From Leptasterias polaris (Eukaryota > Echinodermata > Asteroidea > Forcipulatida > Asteriidae), in assembly GCA_037783415.1 (NCBI GenBank), contig JAZGTN010000002.1:4092001-4156000 (forward strand): a stretch of 64,000 nt of DNA, in the 5' to 3' direction. Both the position numbers and the translations under genes were made by a program. Numbering within the stretch: the stretch's first letter is position 1; each line of letters opens with the position of its first letter. This document shows, piece by piece, positions 1 to 10,985 of the stretch. The notes under the pieces are model-generated. The model was not told the DNA's origin. It was given only the letters and a program-made list of their open reading frames with translations, and searched no databases.

Positions 1-1426
1 ATGAGCTCTTTGTGAAAAGTTATTTACTATTAGCCATGAACATGTTAAACCACGTCTGGTTTGGGTGGTGTTTGTTTAATACTTCATAGCAAGGTGGAAT
101 GGAACATGGTTCAATTGTGCATAGACAAGTGGCTCGACCAATTTAACTTTTATTTATTATTAATTTAAGTTTATTGTGCCTGCATTGGAATAAAAGAAAC
201 ATGTAGCGTTTACAAAGATGAATCTTTTATAAGAATTGACCTTATGTGTCCGACTTCGTGCGCAAAAGGAAATGCAGAGAATATAATGACAAATAGAAGA
301 AACAATAGTAAGAATGCGTCTGAACACTAGGCTGTTTGGCTGTATCAGTCACGTGATAATCTTTCCATATGGTGTTAGATTTGTTTTTATCTCCATAAAT
401 GGGACAAAACTATCTGTCAACAACGTAGTATTGTTTTATTGTGTGCGCTTCCAATGCCCCTCGAGCTTTTCCTGCAAACAAAAACAAAGCCCGCCACCAT
501 CACCGTCTTAAACCCAATAGATTGGCTCCGTGTGTGTGAGTGTGTGTCTAGATACAGCCCCCCCCCCCTCCTCGCTCCCTATCCCCCTCTCTCTCGATAC
601 ACCGCGATGTCTTCGTAGTAACCATGCCCCCGTTTGAAGAACAAAAAACACCGTGCCGCTGTGACGGGCTTTAGTCGGATTGGTCTCCTAATCCCACCCA
701 AACCAGGGACTCGTCAGAAATGGCCCTCCCCTCCCGAAATTATTATGGCGACTGCCAAAGCCACCCCTAGACAATTACTTTTCCAAAATGCAATTTCCAA
801 CCGGCCCCTGAGCTTTATTTGACAGAAATGCTAAGCCCTCGGAGATATTGCCCCGTTTTTAATTTTCATCTCTACTCGGGATTTTTGTAATGTTCACTCT
901 TTCTTCCTGAGACATTTTAAGAGAGGTGGCTCCTCAGTGAGTTTGTTTTGAAGAATACTTGATCTAAAGCTACGTAGTCCTCTTTGAGCTGAAGTTTCCT
1001 TCAGAGCCCCACCCCCTTGTTTTCCCCCGTGTAATTTTACTGTAGATGAAACAGGATGAAACTCACAAAATAACACGCTGTAAATAAAACGGCCCAGGTC
1101 AAAAAACGACCCAGTTCCTATGAGATCGAGGTACGTACGACAATTGTTGTCTTTCTGATGGATTCGGCTGTCCATACCGTAGTTTGCCAGCCACCGACTC
1201 GTAAAAATGTTCAACTGAAAAGATGTATACGTAAAATGTTGATAGACATCATTGGGTATTTTCTGAATCCGGATTCGGTTCCGGTTCTGGCGTTGATCCG
1301 TCGATGTAAAACAACCCGTGGGTATAGCGTATACAGCTTTCAAATAGCTGATCCGGAATCCTATTCGGAACAAGATCCGCGCCTGAAGTTTGAAGAGGTT
1401 CCCGATATCAAAACCACCGAACACTG
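1..1426. other. Non-coding, no gene seen
   Basis: AT-rich with a TG/CCC/CT tract at 530-600. A 182-codon minus-strand ORF (894-1442) has no recognisable domain and runs into the MITE. Confidence 0.6.
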
Positions 1427-1714
1427 CTGGGCCCAATTTCATAGAGCTGCTTAACGGCCGATTCTGTGCTTACTGAGCGAGTTTCCATTTCATAACGCTG
1501 CTAACCGTAAGCTCACGAAAAGGCATGCTAACCTTCCGGTGCTTACTGCACGAAAATGAATGACGTAACAATGCAAAACCATTGTGCACGTGCAAGATGG
1601 CCGCCTTATTTTCTTGCTAACCTGTGAAATACGCTTATGCTTAAGCAGATTTGTCTGCTACAGTTAGCACAAAAATGTGCTTACCGTTAAGCAGCTCTAT
1701 GAAATTGGGCCCAG
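1427..1714. mobile_element. MITE with perfect 31-bp terminal inverted repeats
   Basis: Left end CTGGGCCCAATTTCATAGAG, right end its exact complement, 31 bp paired without mismatch; about 288 bp. A second, diverged copy is at 34677-34954. No clear target duplication seen. Confidence 0.88.
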
Positions 1715-4700
1715 GATCTTGGGCGAGTTCCCTGTGTTGCAACAGGAAGAGTGAATACAGTTTCTCGTTGTACCTTAAGGGGAACAGATTACTCTTCCAT
1801 TCTAGCCTCGATACCGTTACATACATAATGGCAAGGAGCTAAACAAGATGGCGGTGCACCAAGTAAAGGTTGTCAGTGTTTAGATTGTCATCTGTCAATC
1901 ATTTTTATTTATTTTTGATTTTTTTATTTATCAGTGCGAAAAAAGGCTTTGTCAAAATGACAAAAGGTTGTTGTCTGTCAATATTGCTTTCTTGCAAAAA
2001 AAACCCAATATTTCAATTAGTATTTTTTATTTTTTTACCTGTATGTTTTTTTTTATTCACTTTAGAGACACCGTTTTTATAAACTCACGTTGATTGTTTT
2101 CTTTGTCTATGCCTTATCTTATTAAAACATATTTTGTATTCAAACAATCACTACTTTTATTTATTTATTTTATTTCTTAATTGTTGTTTATTTATTGTTA
2201 TTATTCCCTTTTTATTATTTGTTTTAGGATTCAGAGTGTTTTTTCCTTATAACTGTCAATCATCGTTTCGCTCTGACAACTCTAGTCTCAATTTCTGGGT
2301 TTGATTCAAAAGGCATAATGAAAAAAAAGAACAGCAACGAATCTCGACTCTCTTAGCCATTTTGAACTAAACTGTAATAAATACTCGCCAAAAACGCGGC
2401 AAAAAATTATCAAAGAAGCCAATGGCTTATCTCGTCTGTCAGTGGAATATACTCGCGTTATACGAACTCGAATGAGTAGACTTGAAATCCAGAAAGCGGG
2501 ATATTTAAAAGAGGGGGGGCGATTCTCCACTCGTCATGTTTGGTTCATGTGGTATAAGTCGACTACGCGAGAAATAATCACTTCTTGATGATTTTTCCTG
2601 CTTCTCGGCGGCGGGAAATTGGTGGGGGATACGCAAGCCAGACTACCGCGGTACGACTGGTTGGATTAGACCGGCCACGTGAACAAGGCACCGCGCTATA
2701 TCATCATCATTCTTCGGGAGGGAGGCTGTTGTGTGTTGTAGCTGGGGCTACCTTCTGAACCATCTCCAAAGCTGTATTGAAAGAAGACGAAGAAGAAAAA
2801 AGATAGGGAGCCTGGAACGAGTCTCCGGTTTCATAATCGGTACCGTGTTTCAGCTTGCAAACATATCAATTTCATATTTAATACTAGTTATTAGCATAGG
2901 GGGAAAAAGTGCGCGGTGTAATTTGGCGCGCTTTATTGGCGGATTAGCGGGAGGGACAACAACACCGATTTTTAACGCCAGTTTTTGAAACTCTCAGTGT
3001 TTCAACTCCGCACCACCGGAGCTGGTAGCCTGCGGGTAAAGATGGTAGCAGTGGATTAAGATCCTGTACCACAAAGACGATTACCTTTTTTTTATTTTGT
3101 AAATGACACTTCTTGTTTCTACCAAGTGCACGCTTCTTCTGTCTGTTTAAATCATTAAATTTGGGGTGGTTTTTCTTTTTTCAAATACATTCTCTGTACA
3201 GATTTAGACCATAATTATTTAATTTACTCTAAATCTGTATTTGTTTTTCGAGTGGCTTTGTTCTCCACTTGGGCTGCTACATTTCCTTAACTGAAAAAAA
3301 ATCCTAGTATAGTTTTGTGAAAGGAAAATGGGTAACATCAAATGAAAACAAGCCGTCTTCCTTCTACCGATAACCTGTTTCATGTTCAGTAAAATAGTTG
3401 CATGAGTATCGAGGTGCCAAATTAAAACGGCAAATGACAACCCCCGGATGAGTAAATTTTGTTGTTTAATTTTTGTTTTATTACCACATGACGGTGGTCT
3501 AAATCACTCTTCGTCTCTCTTGCAACATTACTATTAATGCCGGAAACACTTCAGTTATAGTTTTTTTTTTCTAAACATAATGTGTAAAAAAACCGGGAAA
3601 ACATAAATTCCGGGTGGAAAACGTTAAACAAATCGTCACCCGGCATTTTGCAGCTGGCGAGAAAATCCATGTAGGTACTGATTGAACTCTAATTATTCCA
3701 CTTGTGTTTTCCCCCTTTTCTCTCGGACTTGAAACCATGATGTTATGTTATACAATGAAGGAGGGGAACACAACATGTAACAATCTTTTGTCCGGAAGAT
3801 ATTTGATCAATCCTCAAGATCACATCACATCCCCTCGGGCCCTAGATTCCTGGCCACCCCCCCCCCCCCCCCTACTCTCTCTCTCCCTCTCTCTTTCTCT
3901 TTCTTCCCTTGATACACTATCCACGGCTCGCCAAAGCTTCTTTCAACAGCATTTTCCTAAAGAAAATCCACGTTTTGTAAATCCCTCCCGATATGCGATA
4001 GCCCCGCGCCTCGCTCGGAGCGGTGCCGGCGGAAATTGCACGCCGGGACTAGGCTCGAAGCTGCCACTGCATGTTACGTGTGATGGACGGCTGAGCTCGG
4101 GGCATCAACCTGGCTCAAATTTCACACAGCTACTTAGCGGGCAATATTTTTGCTTAACAAATTTTTCTTCTGAGCAGAAGATTTTACATGGTATTTTTAC
4201 GGGAGGTTTGATACAACTCTCTTTGGTTAATAACACCAATGCTCAAATCCGTCGTTTTGCTAACTAGTTATGAAGTTCACTCAAGCGATAACCAGCAGGA
4301 AACCAGTCACAGAAAACATAGTAAGAATGCATGGGACAGGAGTTTGATTGGTAACCTGTTTCTACTCAACAAAACTATGCTTAAGAAGCTTTTAAAAATC
4401 TGGCCTCATTGCTAACTGTTTCGGCATCAATTTGGCATTGAGATACATGGAAACCCCCCCCCCCCCCCCCCCCCATCAACCAACCTCTCCCTCCCTTTAA
4501 TTCCTTCTATGGGTTGCTATTGAGACTGCTTCCATGACGTTGATGTCAACTGACTTCATTACAAGCATCGAGGATCCAGGGTATTAGAAAGGGGAGGGGC
4601 AGGGCCCTTGATGGGTTTTTATACAAAATTAATTTTATTTCTCTCAGGTGCATGAATGCCTACACAAATGGAAGTTCATTCCCTCCCCCTTCACATTAGT

Positions 4701-5119
4701 AATATTAATCATGCAATACCGGTTCTATATGTAACATTCTCCGCAATTTTTTGAAGTGTCAATTTTTTTCCAGAAGTTTCTTACATATTGATATGTATTA
4801 TCACTAAATGGAAAAATAAAATTATAAGGCAGAGAAAATTTGCATTGCTATCGTTAAGCTTGTGCAAAAGCCAGAATTCATGATCAGAACAAGATGTTTA
4901 TGACAACAAACTGTTTTGAAAATTCACCTAGAGCCGCAATTGCTTGTGATTTTCTTTTACGTTCGGATTTTGAAACAAAATTCTCTTTGAACAACAAAAG
5001 AGCGCTGCGATTAAAAACGATAGCTTATTCTAGACCATTTTTCTTGTTTTGTTTTGGTTTTTTGGTTTTTTTCCATAACAATGTGTTACATAATCCATTC
5101 GGGAATGGCTGTCATTTTT
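1715..5119. other. Non-coding, no gene seen
   Basis: T-rich low-complexity at 1890-2230, a GC-richer stretch with CpGs at 2520-3060, and 3950-4110 again GC-rich. ORFs are short and lack motifs. A fragment of a dispersed repeat with TTTCACACAGCTACTTAGC lies near 4119. Confidence 0.6.
3857..3905 (+). repeat. Poly-C and CT microsatellite
   Basis: C(16) followed by a CT-rich tract. Other C tracts lie at 4454-4474 and 9319-9336; G or C tracts elsewhere at 18362, 51859, 52366, 62465 and 63841. Confidence 0.9.
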
Positions 5120-5360
5120 TGGCCGTTTACGAAACGGAGGCTCAGGCTCAGGCTTAGGCTTAGGCTTCAGAAACGTCGGCCATATTGAAGCCTTTGCGAA
5201 TCCACCCCTTACCGAGGCTTCGTCAGGCTTCGTCAGGCTCCGCTTTGGGCCGAATTCCGAAGCCTCAAACACAAAGCCCAAGCCGGAGCCTCTGATTCGT
5301 ATGAGGCAGACGTTTCTGAAGCCTAAGCCTGAGCCCGAGCCTCCATTTTGTAAACGGCCA
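5120..5360. mobile_element. Foldback element with GGCTCAGGCTTA arms
   Basis: Left TGGCCGTTTACGAAACGGAG and right CTCCATTTTGTAAACGGCCA are complementary over about 55 bp including the internal GGCTCAGGCTTAGGCTT stretches. About 241 bp, no ORF of note. Confidence 0.78.
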
Positions 5361-7077
5361 TAGTCACCTCACCAGACGAACCTCAACTTCGAGACTGGCA
5401 CCTTAAATATTGATCTATTGCATTGTGCTATATTATCGCTGGCTCAAGCCAAGACTTTAGACTTTACTAATCAACTCAGCAGTCAACCGAAGCTAGAGAG
5501 GGTAAATACTAGTCTGTTCCCTTTTCGTTATTAAATGCTCATTAGTAGTTACACTGTTCGTGTCTTGTTCCCTGTGTGCAAAAGGCTCACTATTGAGACC
5601 TTTAGTCTGTATATAAAGCATACTCGAAGGGTTCTGTATAATATAGACAACCAGTGGTGTTGATTTGCCACGATCCCACATCGAAGACTTCTGTGGGTGT
5701 TTATACACGCCCTCCCCCCACTCCGTCCTACACCAACACCAACACCACCACCCCAACAAAGACGAGTTCTGCATAGACATTCAGAGGAACACCAACCCCC
5801 AAACCAGCCTTGGCCAACAAGAGTCTCAATATTATCTCAATGTTGGAGGGGGCAAGGAGTTTAACCAAACCGAACCCCTCCCTGTATATTCTGCTGTCAA
5901 TACTTCATTCTAAAATCCCAGTCACTCACATCTATGAAATTTTACTCCTTGTTACCGCACAACCCGACAGCACCACTTGAACCTTTGACCCCCTCGTCAA
6001 ATAACAACCCCCAAAAAGAAAGAAGAGGGGGGAAATACAGTAGTCGTAATGTTTGATACCTACTACAAAAAACGAGATGTAGTGTTTTTTAACCCCGTGT
6101 CGTTCTAGAGACCGAAACATCAAATGACACCGTGCCCGTAACGAAACGTCGTGACGGGCATATTTTCACTCAGTGCTCGCGAGGCCCTCACCGTAGTGCC
6201 GTAAATCCAGAATCCTTTTTGAAGACGGGCCGACTGTAATTATAGAAAATTAAGGTCCCTCAATCTCCACCGATTAATCGGCCAGTCGAGGACGGGGGTC
6301 GTGTAAGAAGAATTTTCTTTCCTCGCAAATCGCGTGATGAGACAAAACTTTAAAAAAAAAAAAAAAAAAAAAAATGAAAAGCAATTGGTAATTTCACAAA
6401 GGGATGTTTATAGACGACGTATTGAGGGGAAAGACGATAGAGAAGAAAAAAAAACTTGTGTTAAAAAACAAATCGGTAGAACTTGAGACAAATTTCTGAA
6501 ATTAATTTGTACAAGACGCCGGAAGAAGCGGGCTGGGACAAGTTAAGTGCCGGCCGGGGCTGGAGACGACCGGGAGCACGGCGCGGGCTTGTCATCGGGT
6601 TTCGAAATATTTATTATCAAGATTAAATCCTACCTCAGTCATAAAAACACTCAAGATGTTGGACTCGAAACAGATTTGGTTAAGTTGCTCCCGGATATAT
6701 ATATTTTTTTTCTTCTCTTTTTTCCAACGACTGTGCTATTGATTTTTCTTAATGCTCGGGATTACTGAACGCTTGAGGGGTCTCGTATATAAAAGGAGAT
6801 TTGGTAAAACGAGAACGCATTTCGTGAGTTGCAATTTGTGTTGTTTGTTTTAAACTGGTTACAAATTATTGACGAATTTCGATTGAATAACTCCCCAAGT
6901 GAAATGTTTTGTACACACACACAAAGGTTAATAGTTTAAACTGTCTCTTCAAAAGTATTTATGACAATTCTTGACTATAGATTGACACACACAAAAATTA
7001 ATCGGTGCAATATTTCGTATACATTTCGTCATTATCATACACCGACCTGCTTTTTTGCGTATCTGACTCAAAGAACG
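5361..7077. other. Non-coding, no gene seen
   Basis: Contains A(20+) near 6351-6374 and a CpG-richer stretch 6120-6310 and 6510-6610. No splice-bounded coding segment recognised. Confidence 0.6.
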
Positions 7078-7765
7078 TTAAAGGCAGGGTATATACGTTG
7101 GGTAATTGTCAAAGACCAGTATTCTCACTCGGTGTATCCCAAAATATGCATAAAATAACAAGCCTATGAAAATTTGGGCTCTATTGGTCATCGAAGTTGC
7201 AAGAAAATAAAGTGGCATAGAATTGTGTGCTGTCATTGCCCGAGAAAGGCTTAAAGGGACAGGATCGGGCGAGTTGGTATATGAAAAGCGTTTTAAACCG
7301 TTTGTTATAAAATGCATCTGGTTAGAAAGATGTTTTAAAAGTAGAATATAATGATCCACACAAATATGCCTGGAAATTGCGTGGTTTTCCTTTTACATCG
7401 TGAACTAACACGGTCCGCCATTTTTGTGGGTGTAGAGCCAAATTTTTGAGTCCACAAAATTCGGACCGTGTTAGTTCGCAAAGTAAAAGGAAAACCACGC
7501 AATTTCGAGGCATATTTGTGTGGATCATTGTATTCTACTATTGTATTCTTAAAACATCTTTCTAACCATATGCATTTTATAACAAAAGGTTGCAAACGCT
7601 TTTCATAGGCCAAGGCAACGTGTCCCTTTAATGCCTGAAGCCTTTCTCAGATTCAAATTTTTTGATGACAAATTACCGCTTTCTCTAAAACATGCATTAC
7701 TTCAGAGGGTGATTTCGCACCGTATCAGCCTGAGATACTGTCAAAGTCGAGTAAGTATCGTTCGA
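7078..7765. mobile_element. AAAGGCA-family MITE carrying a nested foldback element
   Basis: Left part 7078-7250 and right part 7632-7765 match the 42940 copy (TTGTCAAAGACCAGTATTCT; GCCTGAAGCCTTTCTCAG). The right terminus is degraded, so its limit is approximate. Confidence 0.7.
7251..7631. mobile_element. TTAA-flanked foldback element (about 160-bp arms)
   Basis: Ends TTAAAGGGACA and TGTCCCTTTAA. Arms about 7255-7416 and 7461-7627 are complementary almost throughout, for example ATGATCCACACAAATATGCC against GGCATATTTGTGTGGATCAT. Its TTAA site corresponds to TTCA in the uninterrupted copy at 43.1 kb. Confidence 0.85.
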
Positions 7766-9780
7766 TGACCCAACAACAAGAAGGTATCGTTTCTTGTTTT
7801 GAATGCAGCAATTGAATCAAGCACATCATTGTAATGAATGTGCACCAAACAATAACAAACAAAAAATGGGGGGGGGGGGTTCGCTTAAAAGAATACCACC
7901 TCACTTGGTGGATTATTCGTAGACAAAATGGTTATTTTGTTTACAATTTTTCAAAATTAAATAAATCAATAATTATTGTTATGACCAATGTTTCAACCTA
8001 TTCAAATCAAGTAGGGGTTTGATTGTTACGTCATTTTCCAACATATGTTTTAGTATTGCAGACGGAGTCCTCAAGACAATCCTGTTGCCAAATCTATATT
8101 TAAAAAAATTAAAAAAAAAAAAAAACTATCACCTCTTTTTTGTTGCAATCAGTCAAATTGCTATCCTCCATACAGTCAAACTAAGATAACCAGGGCCTAA
8201 TTTCATGGAGTTGCTTAAGCAGAAAATATTGCTTTAAAATGTTCTGCTAAACAAGAATGAGCAGAATACCAGTAACAGGCGGTACATGTGACATTGTATT
8301 TTTGGCTGGTAACTTTATTCTGGTAAGAATATTTTTGTTGTGCTTAGGTGCTTTTTGTGTTTACACAGCTCTTTGATATTCGGCACAGGTCTTTGGGGGT
8401 AGGCATTGGCTTTATCAAGCCGTTTCCACATCACGGTGTGCACTCCTCGAATCAAGAAGTGTACAGAGATGACACTGTCATTTTTCTACAGCCAAACGGC
8501 GAGTATTTGCTCCAAATATTATTTTGTTAACAAACAAAATCAGAAACTCGTGCATGGTTGTTCAATATGGATTTCAGTAAAGGCTGTAGATTAGTTTATT
8601 TTTCATATTTATAAATAAGTAAAGCAGATGCTTGTTTATTTAAGAATGTTGTTGCCATGTGGTAGGTCGGTCGTTCGCGCGTTTATTCTTAGGACAGTCT
8701 TTTTATATTAATTAGTCACGAGAAAAAAACAACACTGTACAATTTGTGTTAACATACAAGCAACTCGCTTTCACCCGAACAGCTTTTACCAATAATTAGT
8801 TTACAGACCAGAACATTTCGTGTAAATTTGTTGCCCCTTTTCCCAAACCACAAAGCCAGTTTCCGTGTGGACGAACCATTCCTTATCGATGCTTCAAAAT
8901 CACTTAATATAATTATCTTGTTTAGGAAGAGAAACAAAAACCTAATACCCTTTTTCCTTTTCCGTTTTTCATCTGTAGAGCTAATCGAAGACATTGCTTT
9001 ATTTGATTTTGAAACAAGCTTAAAGACCCCCACTCCAAACATGTTGTCCTTCGCTGCCGTCCATTGCCCATGATTCACTTAGCCCCCGTTCGGTAGAACG
9101 TCAGTCAAGAAAGTCTAATTGCATGTATTAGCCACTCGGCTATTTTCTACCTCAGCGGTTCCTAAGGACTTCAGTGACGCATGAACGGACGGACCATTGT
9201 TTCAGCGGGGGTTTGCAGCTAATGGAGCGGTCATAACGAACATACATCATTTGTCTTTTAGACCGGTTGAGCCTTACCATTGAACCTCAATTAGTGGAAT
9301 CTACCCAATCTCCGTCCACCCCCCCCCCCCCCCCCCACCTCCAACATATTTATGATTTGTCCCACAAGAAATTGTGAAGTATGTAACGATCAGAAACCGA
9401 TTTCCAAAAAGCTGTTAAACACACGAAATTGCTTTTACTTAGCACTGAAAAGCATTGCTTAGCAGAAACAGGTTACCCGTCAAAGTATAATGTAATGTGT
9501 AATGTTTGTGACTGGTTCCCTGCTAAATTTGGCTTAGCAGACAAATTTGCTAAGCATCGTTTTCTGCTCAATAGCTTTATGGACTTCGGCCGTTCTTTAC
9601 AACATCATGTTTCTTATAAAAACCCACAGAATGCGGACCTTGCTCTGAACATAAACAATGCATTCAACTCTCCATAACAAACTAAGAGAAGAGTGAAGAA
9701 AACGACTCTATGATGTAAATGAAATTAGACATGCAATGGTCATGAAATTTATGTTCTGCTTATATCGTACGTAGGATTTT
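7766..9780. other. Non-coding, no gene seen
   Basis: Includes fragments of a dispersed repeat with 'CTAATTTCATGGAGTTGCTTAAGCAG' character at 8195-8345 and a related segment at 9410-9560. Nothing coding recognised. Confidence 0.55.
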
Positions 9781-9910
9781 GGAATTCTGTTTGGTGGGAA
9801 TTCTTCAGGAGAACGCAGTCTCCTGAAGACAATCAGAGCATACTGATCGAAACGTTGTTGTCTAACCACCGGTTCTTTTCAAAACCAACACTACTCGATA
9901 GAGAGAGTTT
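9781..9910 (+). repeat. Repeat end with stem-loop + CGAAAC motif and UUUC-loop hairpin
   Basis: CTGAAGA at 9823, stem ATCAG/CTGAT (9832-9836 with 9843-9847), then CGAAAC; followed at 9871-9886 by GGTTCTTTTCAAAACC. Related element at 41264-41570. Confidence 0.5.
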
Positions 9911-10394
9911 TGATTAGGTTTGCATGATATCTCCGCAAACCTTACTAGACAGTATCATACGTTGTAAACATTTAAAGCGCTGTTATTTTTCTCTGCAACC
10001 TTACATGATAGTATCATATGCTGTAAACCAAGCTGAGGTCAAATCAAAATCAGGTCTTGTGTCAATCATTTCTCTTCCACTGAGGCTCCTTTAAACTTAA
10101 CTTTTCAAAAAAGTATAGACCAAAGTCTCAAAAGCAACAGAGCCTGGACTTCCTTCAGGCACAATTTGTACACAGCTCAATGGAGGCAAACATAAAATCT
10201 TACATTTTGTGGAACTTGCATCATACGATTTTTATCAACACTTGATATTAAGAAAGGGGGACTCTCGTAACTTTTTCAGCTGTTATTTTTACAAATCTTG
10301 ATTTGTATTTGGTAATATTATCATACTCACAATGTAAACAGTTTGTAATGTGATATGCAGTGTCGTATCCTGCCAACCAAGTTATGCCCTACAA

Positions 10395-10985
10395 GAGGTA
10401 TACTGTGTCTTTATACATGAGGGGTACTGTGTCTTTATATAAACCGGTACATGAGGTATACGGTGTCTGTATACAGATGAGGTAGTTGTTTGTATTCATG
10501 AGGTATATGTTGTTTGTACACATGAGGTATACGGTGTTTCTGTACACCATGAGGTAGTTGTTTGTACTCATGAGGTATATGTTGTTTGTATTCATGAGGT
10601 ATGCGGTGTTTCTGTACACATGAGGTAGTTGTTTGTACTCATGAGGTATATGTTGTTTGTATTCATGAGGTATACGGTGTTTCTGTACACCATGAGGTAG
10701 TTGTTTGTACTCATGAGGTATATGTTGTTTGTACACATGAGGTATACGGTGTTTCTGTATACATGAGGTAGTTGTTTGTACACATGAGGTATACGGTGTT
10801 TCTGTATACATGAGGTAGTTGTTTGTACTCATGAGGTATATGTTGTTTGTACACATGAGGTATACGGTGTTTCTGTTCACATGCGGTATACTGTTTCTTA
10901 CATGAGGTATGCAGTTTCTTAATCTACATGAGTTTACTGTGTCTGTATACATGAGGTATACATGAGGTGAACTGTGTCTTTATAG
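10395..10985. repeat. Minisatellite, 23-26 bp units
   Basis: More than 20 variant units around CATGAGGTA[TA/GT] with three alternating forms (GGTATACGGTGTTTCTGTA, GGTAGTTGTTTGTACTCA, GGTATATGTTGTTTGTA) in a higher-order order of about 70 bp. The 187-codon ORF on the minus strand is an artefact of the repeat. Confidence 0.93.

Noticed and set aside
894..1442. 182-codon minus-strand ORF
   Set aside because: No domain, low-complexity composition, and its start falls inside the MITE terminal repeat.
10389..10952. 187-codon minus-strand ORF
   Set aside because: Translation of a minisatellite; a second frame is open for the same reason.
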